Origin: Helicobacter ganmani
GTDB lineage: Bacteria; Campylobacterota; Campylobacteria; Campylobacterales; Helicobacteraceae
Reading direction: 5' to 3'
NCBI RefSeq assembly: GCF_003364315.1
Contig: NZ_NXLS01000005.1
Span: 1-64,000 of the forward strand
DNA: 64,000 nucleotides
The translations under genes and the position numbers were made by a program. Shown here in pieces: positions 1-8,668 of this stretch. The notes under the pieces were generated by a model that was given only the letters and a program-made list of their open reading frames with translations, had not been told where the DNA came from and did no database searches. Each line of letters opens with the position of its first letter. The stretch's first letter is position 1.

Positions 1-493
1 TGACAGAACCCGAAGCAATAAAGCAACCTTTTAAGAATCCCACTTCTTGCCCCACCCAAATATGGTCGCCTAGATAAATGCTTTTGCTAGGATTAAGGCG
101 TAAATTAGAATCCTTATCATAAATCAAATGAGGGTCAGCCGTCCTAAACCAAATAGAATAAGAAATTAAACTATTGCTACCTACAATAATATTTTTACGC
201 TCTGTTGCTGCAAAGCCCCTCCTTGAAGCGGGGTTAAAGTAATTATTACTCCCTATGAAGCATACACTCTCATGTTGCACATCAATAGAATCCGCAGTCA
301 TTGTAGAATCGCCAATAAATACCAAAGCATTCTTACCTCCAAAATTGATATTCGTATTTTTCAAACAACTTTTTGCACTTAAAAACAAAATATTCCCACT
401 TCCGACAAAGTGAATTTTGGAATTTTGCAAAATGCTTTCTAGTGGCTTAAAATGATAGATTATATTATTTTTTGCGTTTATTGTTTTAAACAT
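1..493 (-). CDS. Hexapeptide-repeat acyltransferase-like protein, 3' end cut by window edge
   Basis: Reading leftward from ATG at 493, 164 codons stay open to the window edge, so the C-terminus is missing. The translation has the isoleucine/valine-rich periodicity of a left-handed beta-helix. It includes SIWFRTADPHLIYD and, later, YLGDHIWVGQEVGFLKG, which resemble the active-site loop and coils of O-acetyltransferases of surface polysaccharides. A Shine-Dalgarno-like AAGGA lies just upstream, inside the end of ymdB, whose stop is only 2 nt away, so the two are probably co-transcribed. Family is inferred from the repeat pattern; substrate cannot be told. Confidence 0.7.
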   Translation of the reverse strand, partial: MFKTINAKNNIIYHFKPLESILQNSKIHFVGSGNILFLSAKSCLKNTNINFGGKNALVFIGDSTMTADSIDVQHESVCFIGSNNYFNPASRRGFAATERKNIIVGSNSLISYSIWFRTADPHLIYDKDSNLRLNPSKSIYLGDHIWVGQEVGFLKGCFIASGSV

Positions 494-495
494 TT

Positions 496-1317
496 CTATT
501 CCTTATCCGCGCTCAAGGTCTTTTGTAGTTTTCCACCATCTACCGCCTTAAGCTTAAAGGCTTGCACACATTGTCCCTGCGCAATCTCACATACAATCAT
601 CTGAAAAATACTCGGGATTCCATTCCCCTCTGGCACATTTAGACGATTGGGCAAACCACTCAAAAATCTCTCAATCGGTTCTTTTGCGTCCATTCCAATC
701 ACGCTTTCTCTTGCACCACACATTCCAACATCACTTACGCCAAATGTCCCGCTAAAAATCTCCAAATCATCTGTACCAATATGCGTATGTGTGCCGCAAA
801 TCGCGCTAATTTGCCCTTTTAACATCATAAACATTGCGCGTTTCTCACTTGTTGCTTCTGCGTGAAAATCCAAAAGAATATTAAAAATCCCCTCTTGGTG
901 TAACGATTCCACCGCACCTCTAGCGCAAAGGAATGCATTATCACATTGTGGCATACCAAAATGTCCCATTAGATTAAGAATCGCAAAAGATTCATTTCTG
1001 ATTTTCCCACGATAGATTCCGCTTCCCACCACATCTTGCGGATAGTTATGCGGGCGCAAGACATTAGAATTTTTCAATGCCAAAAGAGGAAAAATATCCT
1101 TTTTGTCCCAAATATGATTCCCTCCTGTAAAAACATTGACGCCTACTTCTTGAAGCTCCTGCACACAAGAAATGCTAAGTCCAAATCCGTGGCTTGCATT
1201 CTCCCCATTTGCCACAACAAAATCTAGTGCAAATTCCTCTTTTGCTTGAGGCAAATAATGCGCCACTTGTTTCCTGCCAATCTTACCAACAATATCTCCA
1301 ATCATTCCAAATCGCAT
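496..1317 (-). CDS. ymdB: YmdB-family metallophosphoesterase
   Basis: This 273-aa protein belongs to the TIGR00282/YmdB family of binuclear-metal phosphodiesterases, known to act on 2',3'-cyclic nucleotides in Bacillus. The metal-binding blocks are in the expected order: GDIVG at the N-terminus, ANGEN near residue 36, GGNHIWD near 64, LDFHAEATSEK near 150 and GTHTHIGT near 175. Length is normal. It begins 8 nt after the mfd stop on the same strand, suggesting co-transcription. The physiological substrate in Campylobacterota is not known to me. Confidence 0.9.
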   Translation of the reverse strand: MRFGMIGDIVGKIGRKQVAHYLPQAKEEFALDFVVANGENASHGFGLSISCVQELQEVGVNVFTGGNHIWDKKDIFPLLALKNSNVLRPHNYPQDVVGSGIYRGKIRNESFAILNLMGHFGMPQCDNAFLCARGAVESLHQEGIFNILLDFHAEATSEKRAMFMMLKGQISAICGTHTHIGTDDLEIFSGTFGVSDVGMCGARESVIGMDAKEPIERFLSGLPNRLNVPEGNGIPSIFQMIVCEIAQGQCVQAFKLKAVDGGKLQKTLSADKE

Positions 1318-1325
1318 TGTGTTCC

Positions 1326-4300
1326 TTAAGATTCTTTACTTTTATTCTGTAATTGTTTTGACTTTAAACTTTCTAAATGAGTAAAAACTGCTGTTAATAA
1401 ATCGTCTTCATCTTTGCTTGCGGCTTTAATCATCAATTTCTCACCCTTTAAATCCACAAAAGAAATGTTTTGTTGATAATTCAAAATACTTGAGATTCCA
1501 CAATTCCGTGCAATAATTTTAATACGAATTAAGTCCAAAAATTGCCTTGTATAGACATCTAATCTCCCAAATCGCTCCTCAATCTCTCCTTCAATTAAAA
1601 ACACAGCATTTTCGTCTTCACTCTTAGAAAGCCTCCGATAAATCTCCAAACGCAACCGCTCCGATTCTATCAATTCGGGATTTAAAAATGCCGTAACGCT
1701 AAGTTTCACATCAATGGGGTTTTGTTTTTGTTGCACATCTCCACTCAAAGTAAAAATCGCCTCCTCAAGCAAACGCAAATATAGAGAATAGCCTATATTT
1801 TTGATATGTCCGCTTTGTGCTTCGCCCACTAGATTGCCTCCCCCACGAATCTCCAAATCGTGATAGGCTAATGCCCCTCCACTGCCTAAAAATGAGTTTT
1901 TCTCTAATGCCAAAAGACGTTTTTTGGCATCTGCAGTAATGCTTTCAAAATCCTCTACCAAAAGATAACAAAATCCCCCTTTATTACTTCGCCCTACGCG
2001 TCCGCGTAATTGATGCAAATCTGCGATTCCAAAACAATCTGCACCATCTACTAAAATCGTATTCGCATTGGGCAGATGAATCCCTGATTCTACAATGCTT
2101 GTGCAAAGCAAAAGATGATACGCGCCTTTGGCAAAATCTAGCACAATGTCTTCTGCTTGCGAAGAGGGGATTTGCGAATGCAGAATCGCAAGCTTTAATT
2201 GCGGCAAAATACTTAAAAGTTCCTCTTTTTTTTGTGCCATTGTGGCAATATTGTTGTGAATATAAAAGATTTGCCCACCTCTGCGAATCTCACGCAAGAT
2301 GACTTCTTTTAACAAAATCTCATCATAGGCTTTCACAAAAGTGCGTGTAGCCTGCCTCTCACTTGGGGGAGTTTTTAACTCACTCAAACCTTTAATGCGA
2401 GAAAGTGCCATATTAAGCGTTCTTGGAATCGGAGTGGCAGACATAGAAAGCAAATGAATATTTTGGCTTAGTTCTTTAATCTTTTCTTTTTGTTTCACTC
2501 CAAATTTATGCTCCTCATCTATGATAATCAAGGCTAGATTCTTAAACTCTACATTAAAAAGCGCATGTGTGCCAACGACTGCATTTAAATCGCCCTTTTT
2601 AAGACTAGCCAAAATATTCTTTTTGTCTTTTGCGCTAACATAGCGGTCTAGGCGGGCTAATTTCAACCCAAAAGGCGCAAAACGTTCTTGCAGAGTATTG
2701 AAATGTTGATATGTCAATAAAGTTGTTGGGGCAATGATGGCAGACTGATAACCACTCAAAAATGCTGCAAACATCGCATTCATTGCCACTTCTGTTTTGC
2801 CAAATCCCACATCTCCGCTTAGCAATCTATCCATTACACGTCCCGAGCTTAAATCCTTAAAAATCTCTGTAATTGCTTGCGTTTGGTCTTCTGTATAATG
2901 GAATCCGCTTTGATTTTGGAAAATTAAAATTTCCTCCTTTGCTGTATCAAAAACCACGCCATCAAGCAATTCGCGTTTTGCTGCTAGTGCGATGATTGCA
3001 TTTGCGATGATAAAAAGTTTTTCTCTGACTTTTTCTTTGAGTTTTGCGAAAGAGCCTTTCCCTAAGCGGTCTAACAATGGAATCCCTCCACTATCTGCCA
3101 CATAGCGGTCAATTCTTTCTAAATTTTCAACAGGCAAAAGTAGTTTGTCTTCACCTAAATAGCGCAACTCAATGAAATCACGCGTCGCTCCAAAGATATT
3201 TGCCTGCACGATTCCATTAAAAATTGCCACCCCATAATCGCAATGCACAACATAATCACCAATATTTAACTCATCTAAAAAGATTTTAGCCTTAAGGTGT
3301 TTTTTTTGTTTCTGAGGAGAATTAAGAGATAAAATAAGCTCATCTTTTCCCAAAATATTGACTGAAATATCCAAATTTAACAGAATCTTAAAATGTGTGT
3401 CCGCCAATGTAATTCCTGCTTGACGCACTTGAGATTCCGTCTTTGCAATAATAGTAATTTGTTTATTTTTGTGAAACTCCAAAAAGTTTTTTAAAGTATT
3501 GAAATGATAATCAAAATCCTGATATTCTTCACTTTTTGGGATTTCTTTGCTCTTTAAGATTCTTTGCACACTTTGTTCATTGTATTCTTGAAATTCTAAA
3601 ATTTCTTTCGCAAATTCCTTAACATTTGGCAATACAATAAATGGGTAAGTTTGCAAAAAATCTTGCGCAGCGTTAATTTTATCCAAATACCAAAACCCAA
3701 AACTAGCTAAACTGCTACTTTTTTCAATATCCAAAAAAGAAGTTTGTTGTTCTAAGATGATATTTTGTAAAATTGTATGAGATTCGGCATTGAGGTTAAA
3801 AAATGCGGGTGGAATCGCGAGTGTTTCTAATTCTTCTTTGGAACAAAGTTGGCTTTGAACATCAAATGTGCGAATACTCTCTATCTCATCGCCAAAAAGT
3901 ATTATGCGACAAGGTTGTGAGCTAAATACATCAATAATCTCTCCTCTAATAGAGACTTCACCACTAAGCTCTACCAAATCCACAAACTCATAGCCTAAGT
4001 AAAATAAAGTTTCTTTGAAATCCTTTAAAGAAAGAGTAGAACCGACTTTTAATTCAATGCTTTGGAGGGATTCCGTATTGGGTAACGGATACAATAAAGT
4101 AGAAAGAGGGCTAAAGAGAATCTTTGGGCTTTTGCAAGAATAAAACTCTCTTAACACAACAAAGATTTCACTTAACTCTTCTTGGAAACTGCGCAAATCT
4201 TCACCAAATTTAGCGCGAAAATCCGGTAACACAAAAGTGTTAATTCCTAAAAATCGTGCGACATCGCTAGCATTTAGCGCACTTTGCCTCTCTTCACTTA

Positions 4301-4388
4301 TGATAATTAAACCATTTTTAAAATGGGAATCAAATTCTTTCTTAAAACCTTTCAGATACGCATAAACACTACTTTGACTCACCGCCAT
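1326..4388 (-). CDS. mfd: Transcription-repair coupling factor Mfd
   Basis: At 1020 aa this is a full-length Mfd, the ATP-driven translocase that removes RNA polymerase stalled at DNA lesions and recruits UvrA. Visible parts in order are the UvrB-like N-terminal region, the CarD-like RNA-polymerase interaction domain around residue 379 (NIGDYVVHCDYG), Walker A around 524 (GDVGFGKTEVA), the DEEH box around 623 (IIIDEEHKFG) and the C-terminal TRCF domain. The start overlaps the 3' end of ccmA by 20 nt, implying translational coupling. The order csd1-ccmA-mfd matches H. pylori. Confidence 0.97.
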   Translation of the reverse strand: MAVSQSSVYAYLKGFKKEFDSHFKNGLIIISEERQSALNASDVARFLGINTFVLPDFRAKFGEDLRSFQEELSEIFVVLREFYSCKSPKILFSPLSTLLYPLPNTESLQSIELKVGSTLSLKDFKETLFYLGYEFVDLVELSGEVSIRGEIIDVFSSQPCRIILFGDEIESIRTFDVQSQLCSKEELETLAIPPAFFNLNAESHTILQNIILEQQTSFLDIEKSSSLASFGFWYLDKINAAQDFLQTYPFIVLPNVKEFAKEILEFQEYNEQSVQRILKSKEIPKSEEYQDFDYHFNTLKNFLEFHKNKQITIIAKTESQVRQAGITLADTHFKILLNLDISVNILGKDELILSLNSPQKQKKHLKAKIFLDELNIGDYVVHCDYGVAIFNGIVQANIFGATRDFIELRYLGEDKLLLPVENLERIDRYVADSGGIPLLDRLGKGSFAKLKEKVREKLFIIANAIIALAAKRELLDGVVFDTAKEEILIFQNQSGFHYTEDQTQAITEIFKDLSSGRVMDRLLSGDVGFGKTEVAMNAMFAAFLSGYQSAIIAPTTLLTYQHFNTLQERFAPFGLKLARLDRYVSAKDKKNILASLKKGDLNAVVGTHALFNVEFKNLALIIIDEEHKFGVKQKEKIKELSQNIHLLSMSATPIPRTLNMALSRIKGLSELKTPPSERQATRTFVKAYDEILLKEVILREIRRGGQIFYIHNNIATMAQKKEELLSILPQLKLAILHSQIPSSQAEDIVLDFAKGAYHLLLCTSIVESGIHLPNANTILVDGADCFGIADLHQLRGRVGRSNKGGFCYLLVEDFESITADAKKRLLALEKNSFLGSGGALAYHDLEIRGGGNLVGEAQSGHIKNIGYSLYLRLLEEAIFTLSGDVQQKQNPIDVKLSVTAFLNPELIESERLRLEIYRRLSKSEDENAVFLIEGEIEERFGRLDVYTRQFLDLIRIKIIARNCGISSILNYQQNISFVDLKGEKLMIKAASKDEDDLLTAVFTHLESLKSKQLQNKSKES

Positions 4389-4833
4389 CCTCTGATTTTT
4401 TTAGACTAAAGGGAGCCACTTTTGATTTATCTAAACCCATTTTATTGATTTTATCAAACCCATTGGTGCATTCATTGTTTTTATACACAACGCTTTGTCC
4501 AACAAATTCACCTGTTTTTTCAATAATCAATTCTTTAGCGGTAATACTACCATCAATTCTGCCTTGTGGTAAAATCTCTACAATATTGCATTCGCAATTT
4601 CCCATTAATTTTCCACTCACCACCAAATGTTCGGAATTAATACTACCATTGACGCTACCATTTTTACCAATTGCAACATTTGTTTTAGCGATAATGTTAC
4701 CTTCTAAAGTCCCATCAACATGTAAATTACACTCACTAATCACATCACCTTTTATTTTTGTTCCTTGTGCGATAATGCTGGTGTTGCCTGAATTTCCACT
4801 AATTTGTTTATCATTGTTAGCAAAGATTGCCAT
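4369..4833 (-). CDS. ccmA: Bactofilin CcmA (cell-shape cytoskeletal protein)
   Basis: A 154-aa bactofilin: short disordered N-terminus, then the beta-helix DUF583 core from IIAQGTKIKGD to about residue 120, with regular hydrophobic repeats such as VDGTLEGNI and LPQGRIDGSITA. The C-terminus is a charged tail. In H. pylori CcmA polymerises and works with the Csd peptidases to set helical cell shape. The ATG at 4833 has GGAG about 11 nt upstream. It lies 82 nt inside the end of csd1, an unusually long same-strand overlap, and its own end overlaps mfd. Confidence 0.95.
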   Translation of the reverse strand: MAIFANNDKQISGNSGNTSIIAQGTKIKGDVISECNLHVDGTLEGNIIAKTNVAIGKNGSVNGSINSEHLVVSGKLMGNCECNIVEILPQGRIDGSITAKELIIEKTGEFVGQSVVYKNNECTNGFDKINKMGLDKSKVAPFSLKKSEDGGESK

Positions 4834-5687
4834 TTTATGTTTTTCTCCTTTTCAAAAATTTGCGTATAATCCCGCATCGTCCATTCTATAAATGGGCGCG
4901 GATTAAGGTCGCGACTTAAATAGCGAATTTCATAGTGCAAATGCGGTCCGGTGCTTCTACCACTATTCCCAGAATATGCGATGAGTTGCCCGCGTTGCAC
5001 AAAATCTCCCTTATTCACAACAATTTTGCTCAAATGAGCATAAAATGTTTTGAATCCAAAAGAATGTTCTAATTTTACCATAATTCCATAACCACCATTA
5101 TAACCATTATTGGTAAAATCTGCCACACCATCTGCGGGCGCATAAATCGGTGTCCCAACGGGAATTCCAAAGTCAATACCATTATGAGGTTGGGTGCGCT
5201 GTAAGACAGGATTCACGCGTGCTCCCCATTCAGAAGTGATACGATAACTTCCACGTAGAGGAACACCATTAGGGATTAATTGCATTACAAATGCCTTTTG
5301 TGCGCCTGTTATTCTTGCTAAATCCACGCGTTCAATCAAACTTAAATCTTGTGGTGCTTCAATAATCTGGTCACTTAAGCCTACGATTCCTTCTAAATCC
5401 TCAATTCTATCAGAAACTTTTACTAATTCTTCTGTTTTTTCATCTACCAAAGCGCGTAATTGCTCATTTTTTTCGTTGATTTTCAAATATTCTTGCTGCA
5501 TTAAATCACGTTTTATTTCAATCTGTTCCACTTCTTTTAAAAGCAGGCGAATAGAGATAAAACTAAAGAAAAATATCACAACAACAAGCAAGATGATATA
5601 CAACATAATTTGCTTCATATATTGGTGAATATTATATTGTTTAGAACCATTTACATCGGTAATAGTAACAACAAAGCGATTCTTCAC
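4752..5687 (-). CDS. csd1: M23 peptidoglycan endopeptidase Csd1-like
   Basis: A 311-aa membrane-anchored peptidase with one transmembrane helix (about residues 26-46), a coiled coil (about 50-100) and a C-terminal LytM/M23 domain. The zinc ligands are intact: HNGID supplies His and Asp, and GPHLHYEI the HxH motif. It should therefore be catalytically active, like H. pylori Csd1, a D,D-endopeptidase relaxing peptidoglycan cross-links. The start is GTG at 5687 with GGGGGA five bases upstream. It lies between folC and ccmA, where H. pylori has both csd1 and csd2; only one peptidase gene is present here. Confidence 0.93.
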   Translation of the reverse strand: MKNRFVVTITDVNGSKQYNIHQYMKQIMLYIILLVVVIFFFSFISIRLLLKEVEQIEIKRDLMQQEYLKINEKNEQLRALVDEKTEELVKVSDRIEDLEGIVGLSDQIIEAPQDLSLIERVDLARITGAQKAFVMQLIPNGVPLRGSYRITSEWGARVNPVLQRTQPHNGIDFGIPVGTPIYAPADGVADFTNNGYNGGYGIMVKLEHSFGFKTFYAHLSKIVVNKGDFVQRGQLIAYSGNSGRSTGPHLHYEIRYLSRDLNPRPFIEWTMRDYTQIFEKEKNIKWQSLLTMINKLVEIQATPALSHKEQK

Positions 5688-5695
5688 ATTTCCCC

Positions 5696-6943
5696 CTATC
5701 TTTTTGTTTTTGAAAAATGTGTCAAAAACTCTGCGACAACACTAAATGAACCGCATACTAAATAATTTTCTTCTGGATTAAGATTCATCATTTTAAAATC
5801 TTTAAATTCTATCTTTAATTCTTGTAAAATCTTTTCTAATTGAGCCTTTGCAATCATTCGCATATTGGCAATTTCTAATATCTCTACACGTTTAATTATC
5901 GGTGCTAACGCACTCAAAACTGCGCGAGGATTTTTATCAAAGTATGAATTATAAATTAAAACACATTTATTTTGGCTAAAATAATGATTTTTAAATTGCT
6001 TTACTAACGCTTGTGCCGCATTGACATTATGTGCAACATCTAAATAAAGATTGGGTGCAAGCCTTTGCAAACGCCCTTGCAAATCCAATGAAGGCAGAAT
6101 CTTTAAGCACTCTAGCGAAAAATTTGCTAAAACATTTTGTGAAAATTCTTGCTTTTGTTCTAAGATTTCTTTCAAAGCCAATAAGCCATAATAAGCCAAA
6201 GTCAAATTTTGCGCTTGATAATAGGGGTAATCTTTCCTTGCAATCCATTGAGAAATCTCATCAGGAATTTCTTTAAGGATTTCTAATTTTGCATTTTTTT
6301 CTTTGGCGATTTCTTGTGCAATGCTTATAATTTCCTCTGCATTTTCGCTTTGGAATCCCAAAATTGCTCTTTTGGACATTGCTTTTAATTTGGTGGTTGC
6401 GATTTTTTCTAAAGTATCCCCCAAAAACTCTTGATGGTCTAAACCAATGCTCGTAAAAAGCGATAATTCTGCTTGCACACAAGTCGTTGTAGAATCAAAT
6501 TCACCCCCAAGCCCTGCTTCAAGCACCAAAATATCGCAATTTTTGAAAACCTCCAAAGCCAAGAAAGTTAAAACTTCAAAATAGCTTGCTTTTTCTAATT
6601 GCAATTCTGCGGTGGAATCCAATGCCAAAAATGCTTCATTCAAAACCTCTCTTGAAAGATTTGCCCCATTTTTCCAAAATCTCTCCTCAAGAGACAACAA
6701 ATGCGGGGAACTAAAATGCCCGACATTAAATCCAATTTTATGCAATATTAAACTCAAAAACCTTCCTGTGCTCCCCTTGCCATTTGTGCCAATTACTTGA
6801 ATAATTGTTTGTGTAGGCAAAGACACAATGTTTAATTGTTGTAAAATTTTGGGAGCACGTGCGGGGTCAAAAGGAGCATATTCTAATCCCTTTTCATCTA
6901 AAAATCTTTCTAATTGCGTCTCATTGTGTGCGTTAAGATTCAT
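5696..6943 (-). CDS. folC: Folylpolyglutamate/dihydrofolate synthase FolC
   Basis: A 415-aa Mur-ligase-fold enzyme that adds glutamate to (dihydro)folate. The ATP loop VIGTNGKGSTG lies around residues 46-56, LEAGLGGEFDSTT follows, and the C-terminal domain includes LDVAHNVNAAQAL, all FolC hallmarks. Its start overlaps the end of the upstream degenerate GGDEF gene by 11 nt, and csd1 begins 8 nt after its stop, so it is embedded in the leftward operon. Whether it has both synthase activities cannot be read from sequence. Confidence 0.95.
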   Translation of the reverse strand: MNLNAHNETQLERFLDEKGLEYAPFDPARAPKILQQLNIVSLPTQTIIQVIGTNGKGSTGRFLSLILHKIGFNVGHFSSPHLLSLEERFWKNGANLSREVLNEAFLALDSTAELQLEKASYFEVLTFLALEVFKNCDILVLEAGLGGEFDSTTTCVQAELSLFTSIGLDHQEFLGDTLEKIATTKLKAMSKRAILGFQSENAEEIISIAQEIAKEKNAKLEILKEIPDEISQWIARKDYPYYQAQNLTLAYYGLLALKEILEQKQEFSQNVLANFSLECLKILPSLDLQGRLQRLAPNLYLDVAHNVNAAQALVKQFKNHYFSQNKCVLIYNSYFDKNPRAVLSALAPIIKRVEILEIANMRMIAKAQLEKILQELKIEFKDFKMMNLNPEENYLVCGSFSVVAEFLTHFSKTKR

Positions 6944-8159
6944 AATTAATAATTCCTTTTGAGTCTTTGTGTTTGCTAAATTCCTCCAAACTTACTTTTA
7001 ACATATTTTCTAAACTTTCAGATTCTACCCTATGCGAGACTTGTGCGCTTAGAGAAATATTAATGCGCGTTTGCTGAAACATAAAAATACTTTGGCTCAC
7101 TATGGAATCTAAATTGCGGATAAATTCTATTGCCTCCTCTTTGGAACGTTCTAGCAAACAAGCCAAAAACTCTTCCTCACCATAATATGCTATCAAATCA
7201 CTTTCATTGCTGTATCGTTTGAGTAATCTCCCCAAAGTTGCCATAACGCGTTTGGCGGCTTCTAATCCGAAATGTTCCTTAACCTTTTCATAAGCTGCAA
7301 TCCCAAAAACAATCACAGAATAATTTTTTTGATTGTTTTGAAATTGCGATTCCGCAAAATCCAATACTTCTTGCATTCCCTCTTTGCTTACAAGTGTTGT
7401 CATTGAATCAATCGGCAAAGAATAAATGTCATTATATTTCAAAGGAACGGATTTGTGCTTTGGCTGATGTGTAGAAGTTGTGGTTTGATGATGTTTTGGT
7501 GATTTTTTTGCAACTTGATTTTGCTCTAACTTGGAAAATTGTTCTTTCAAAATTTTTTCTAATTTATGCAAGAGCTTTATCTTGGTTTCTTTATTTGTAT
7601 TCTTTTTCAAACATTTGCGCGCTTCCTCTTGCCAATGACAAAACGAAGAATTTTGAATCTTAAACCCACTCAAAACTTCTAAACCTTTAGCCAAATCTAT
7701 GAAATCCAATTCTACGATTCCTTTCATCTGTTCCGCCCAACGCTCACGCCATATTTGCATAGATTGTGCATTGAGTTTATCAATTTCCAATAATTGTCCT
7801 TTGGCAAGCATACTAATTTCCTTATGTGGATGCGTCGTGAGCAAACGCAAAAGCAACTTTAGAATCTCTAATTGAGTATAAAAATTTCTCTTATAAAAAA
7901 ACAGATGATGGATAGATTGCACCAAAGAAGTAATTAATTCATTTTTATTTTTAAATTTCCGATTAAATAAACTCTCTCTTACTTCCTTATCTAACATTTC
8001 AAGGATTTTTTCTGTGCTAAAGTCTATTTCTCCTACATTGCTGCCTAATTTTTTTGCTTGAGCATAAAAGGCTTCTGCATAAAATTCTGGTGTAGGCTCT
8101 TTGCCCTCTTTCAACAATGCTTTCAATGCTTCTCTAGCAATTATTTGAGCATTTTGCAT
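6933..8159 (-). CDS. Degenerate GGDEF-domain protein
   Basis: This 408-aa protein has a helical N-terminal half (about 1-235, no domain recognised) and a C-terminal GGDEF-like fold from about residue 250. The signature GG(D/E)EF reads YGEEEF. In the first metal-binding segment, the usual DxD before the helix is replaced (VIVFGIAAYEKV). It is therefore unlikely to make cyclic-di-GMP and may be a binding or scaffold protein. It overlaps lptE's stop region by one base (TAATG) and folC by 11 nt. No signal peptide or transmembrane helix is obvious. Confidence 0.75.
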   Translation of the reverse strand: MQNAQIIAREALKALLKEGKEPTPEFYAEAFYAQAKKLGSNVGEIDFSTEKILEMLDKEVRESLFNRKFKNKNELITSLVQSIHHLFFYKRNFYTQLEILKLLLRLLTTHPHKEISMLAKGQLLEIDKLNAQSMQIWRERWAEQMKGIVELDFIDLAKGLEVLSGFKIQNSSFCHWQEEARKCLKKNTNKETKIKLLHKLEKILKEQFSKLEQNQVAKKSPKHHQTTTSTHQPKHKSVPLKYNDIYSLPIDSMTTLVSKEGMQEVLDFAESQFQNNQKNYSVIVFGIAAYEKVKEHFGLEAAKRVMATLGRLLKRYSNESDLIAYYGEEEFLACLLERSKEEAIEFIRNLDSIVSQSIFMFQQTRINISLSAQVSHRVESESLENMLKVSLEEFSKHKDSKGIINYES

Positions 8160-8668
8160 TATTGCACTTCAATTCCCACTTGAGAAACAAAACCATCAAT
8201 TGCTTGCAAGAGTGCTTGATTGATTGCCTCAAGACGAATAGAATCTGTAATCACGGAAGTATCGTTCAGTGAAAAATTGTAATAACCCTTTTTTGAAAAT
8301 TGACGCGTTGCTTGTGTTAAGGTATTGGTATATTTAAATTCCACCGTTACTTCGCAGCGATAAAAAGTAGAAAATCCCGTGCGATTTTCCGCAAGAGAAC
8401 TAAACGCCACTCTTTGCAGCTGCACCTCAATGATAGCGGTAGAATCCTCCTTATTGGATACATTTGCGTGCAAACGTTCAAAAATTGCCTTTGAGATTTC
8501 ATCTTTTAAGGCTACACTATTTTGTGGGTCGCGCGCATTGATTTTAACTTCTACATAAACTTTATCTCCCACTGCCTTTTGAGCCTTATGTGCAATGGGC
8601 TGATAACCGCACGCACTAAATAGTAGCAAAAATCCGATAGAAAAAGTAATTTTAAAGATTCCAAACAT
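8159..8668 (-). CDS. lptE: LPS-assembly lipoprotein LptE
   Basis: A 169-aa lipoprotein: an N-terminal hydrophobic stretch ends in the lipobox FSAC followed by GYQP, typical of LptE, the outer-membrane plug of the LptD lipopolysaccharide translocon. The rest is alternating beta strands of normal length. Its ATG overlaps the leuS stop (TAATG) and its own stop overlaps the next start, so translation is tightly coupled. The leuS-lptE order is also the one I recall for H. pylori. LptE sequences diverge strongly, so the call rests on lipobox, size and position. Confidence 0.85.
   Translation of the reverse strand: MFGIFKITFSIGFLLLFSACGYQPIAHKAQKAVGDKVYVEVKINARDPQNSVALKDEISKAIFERLHANVSNKEDSTAIIEVQLQRVAFSSLAENRTGFSTFYRCEVTVEFKYTNTLTQATRQFSKKGYYNFSLNDTSVITDSIRLEAINQALLQAIDGFVSQVGIEVQ

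Noticed and set aside
496-4388. Overlapping open frames on the opposite strand of ymdB and mfd
   Set aside because: They lack ribosome sites and any recognisable family, and fall wholly inside clear genes.
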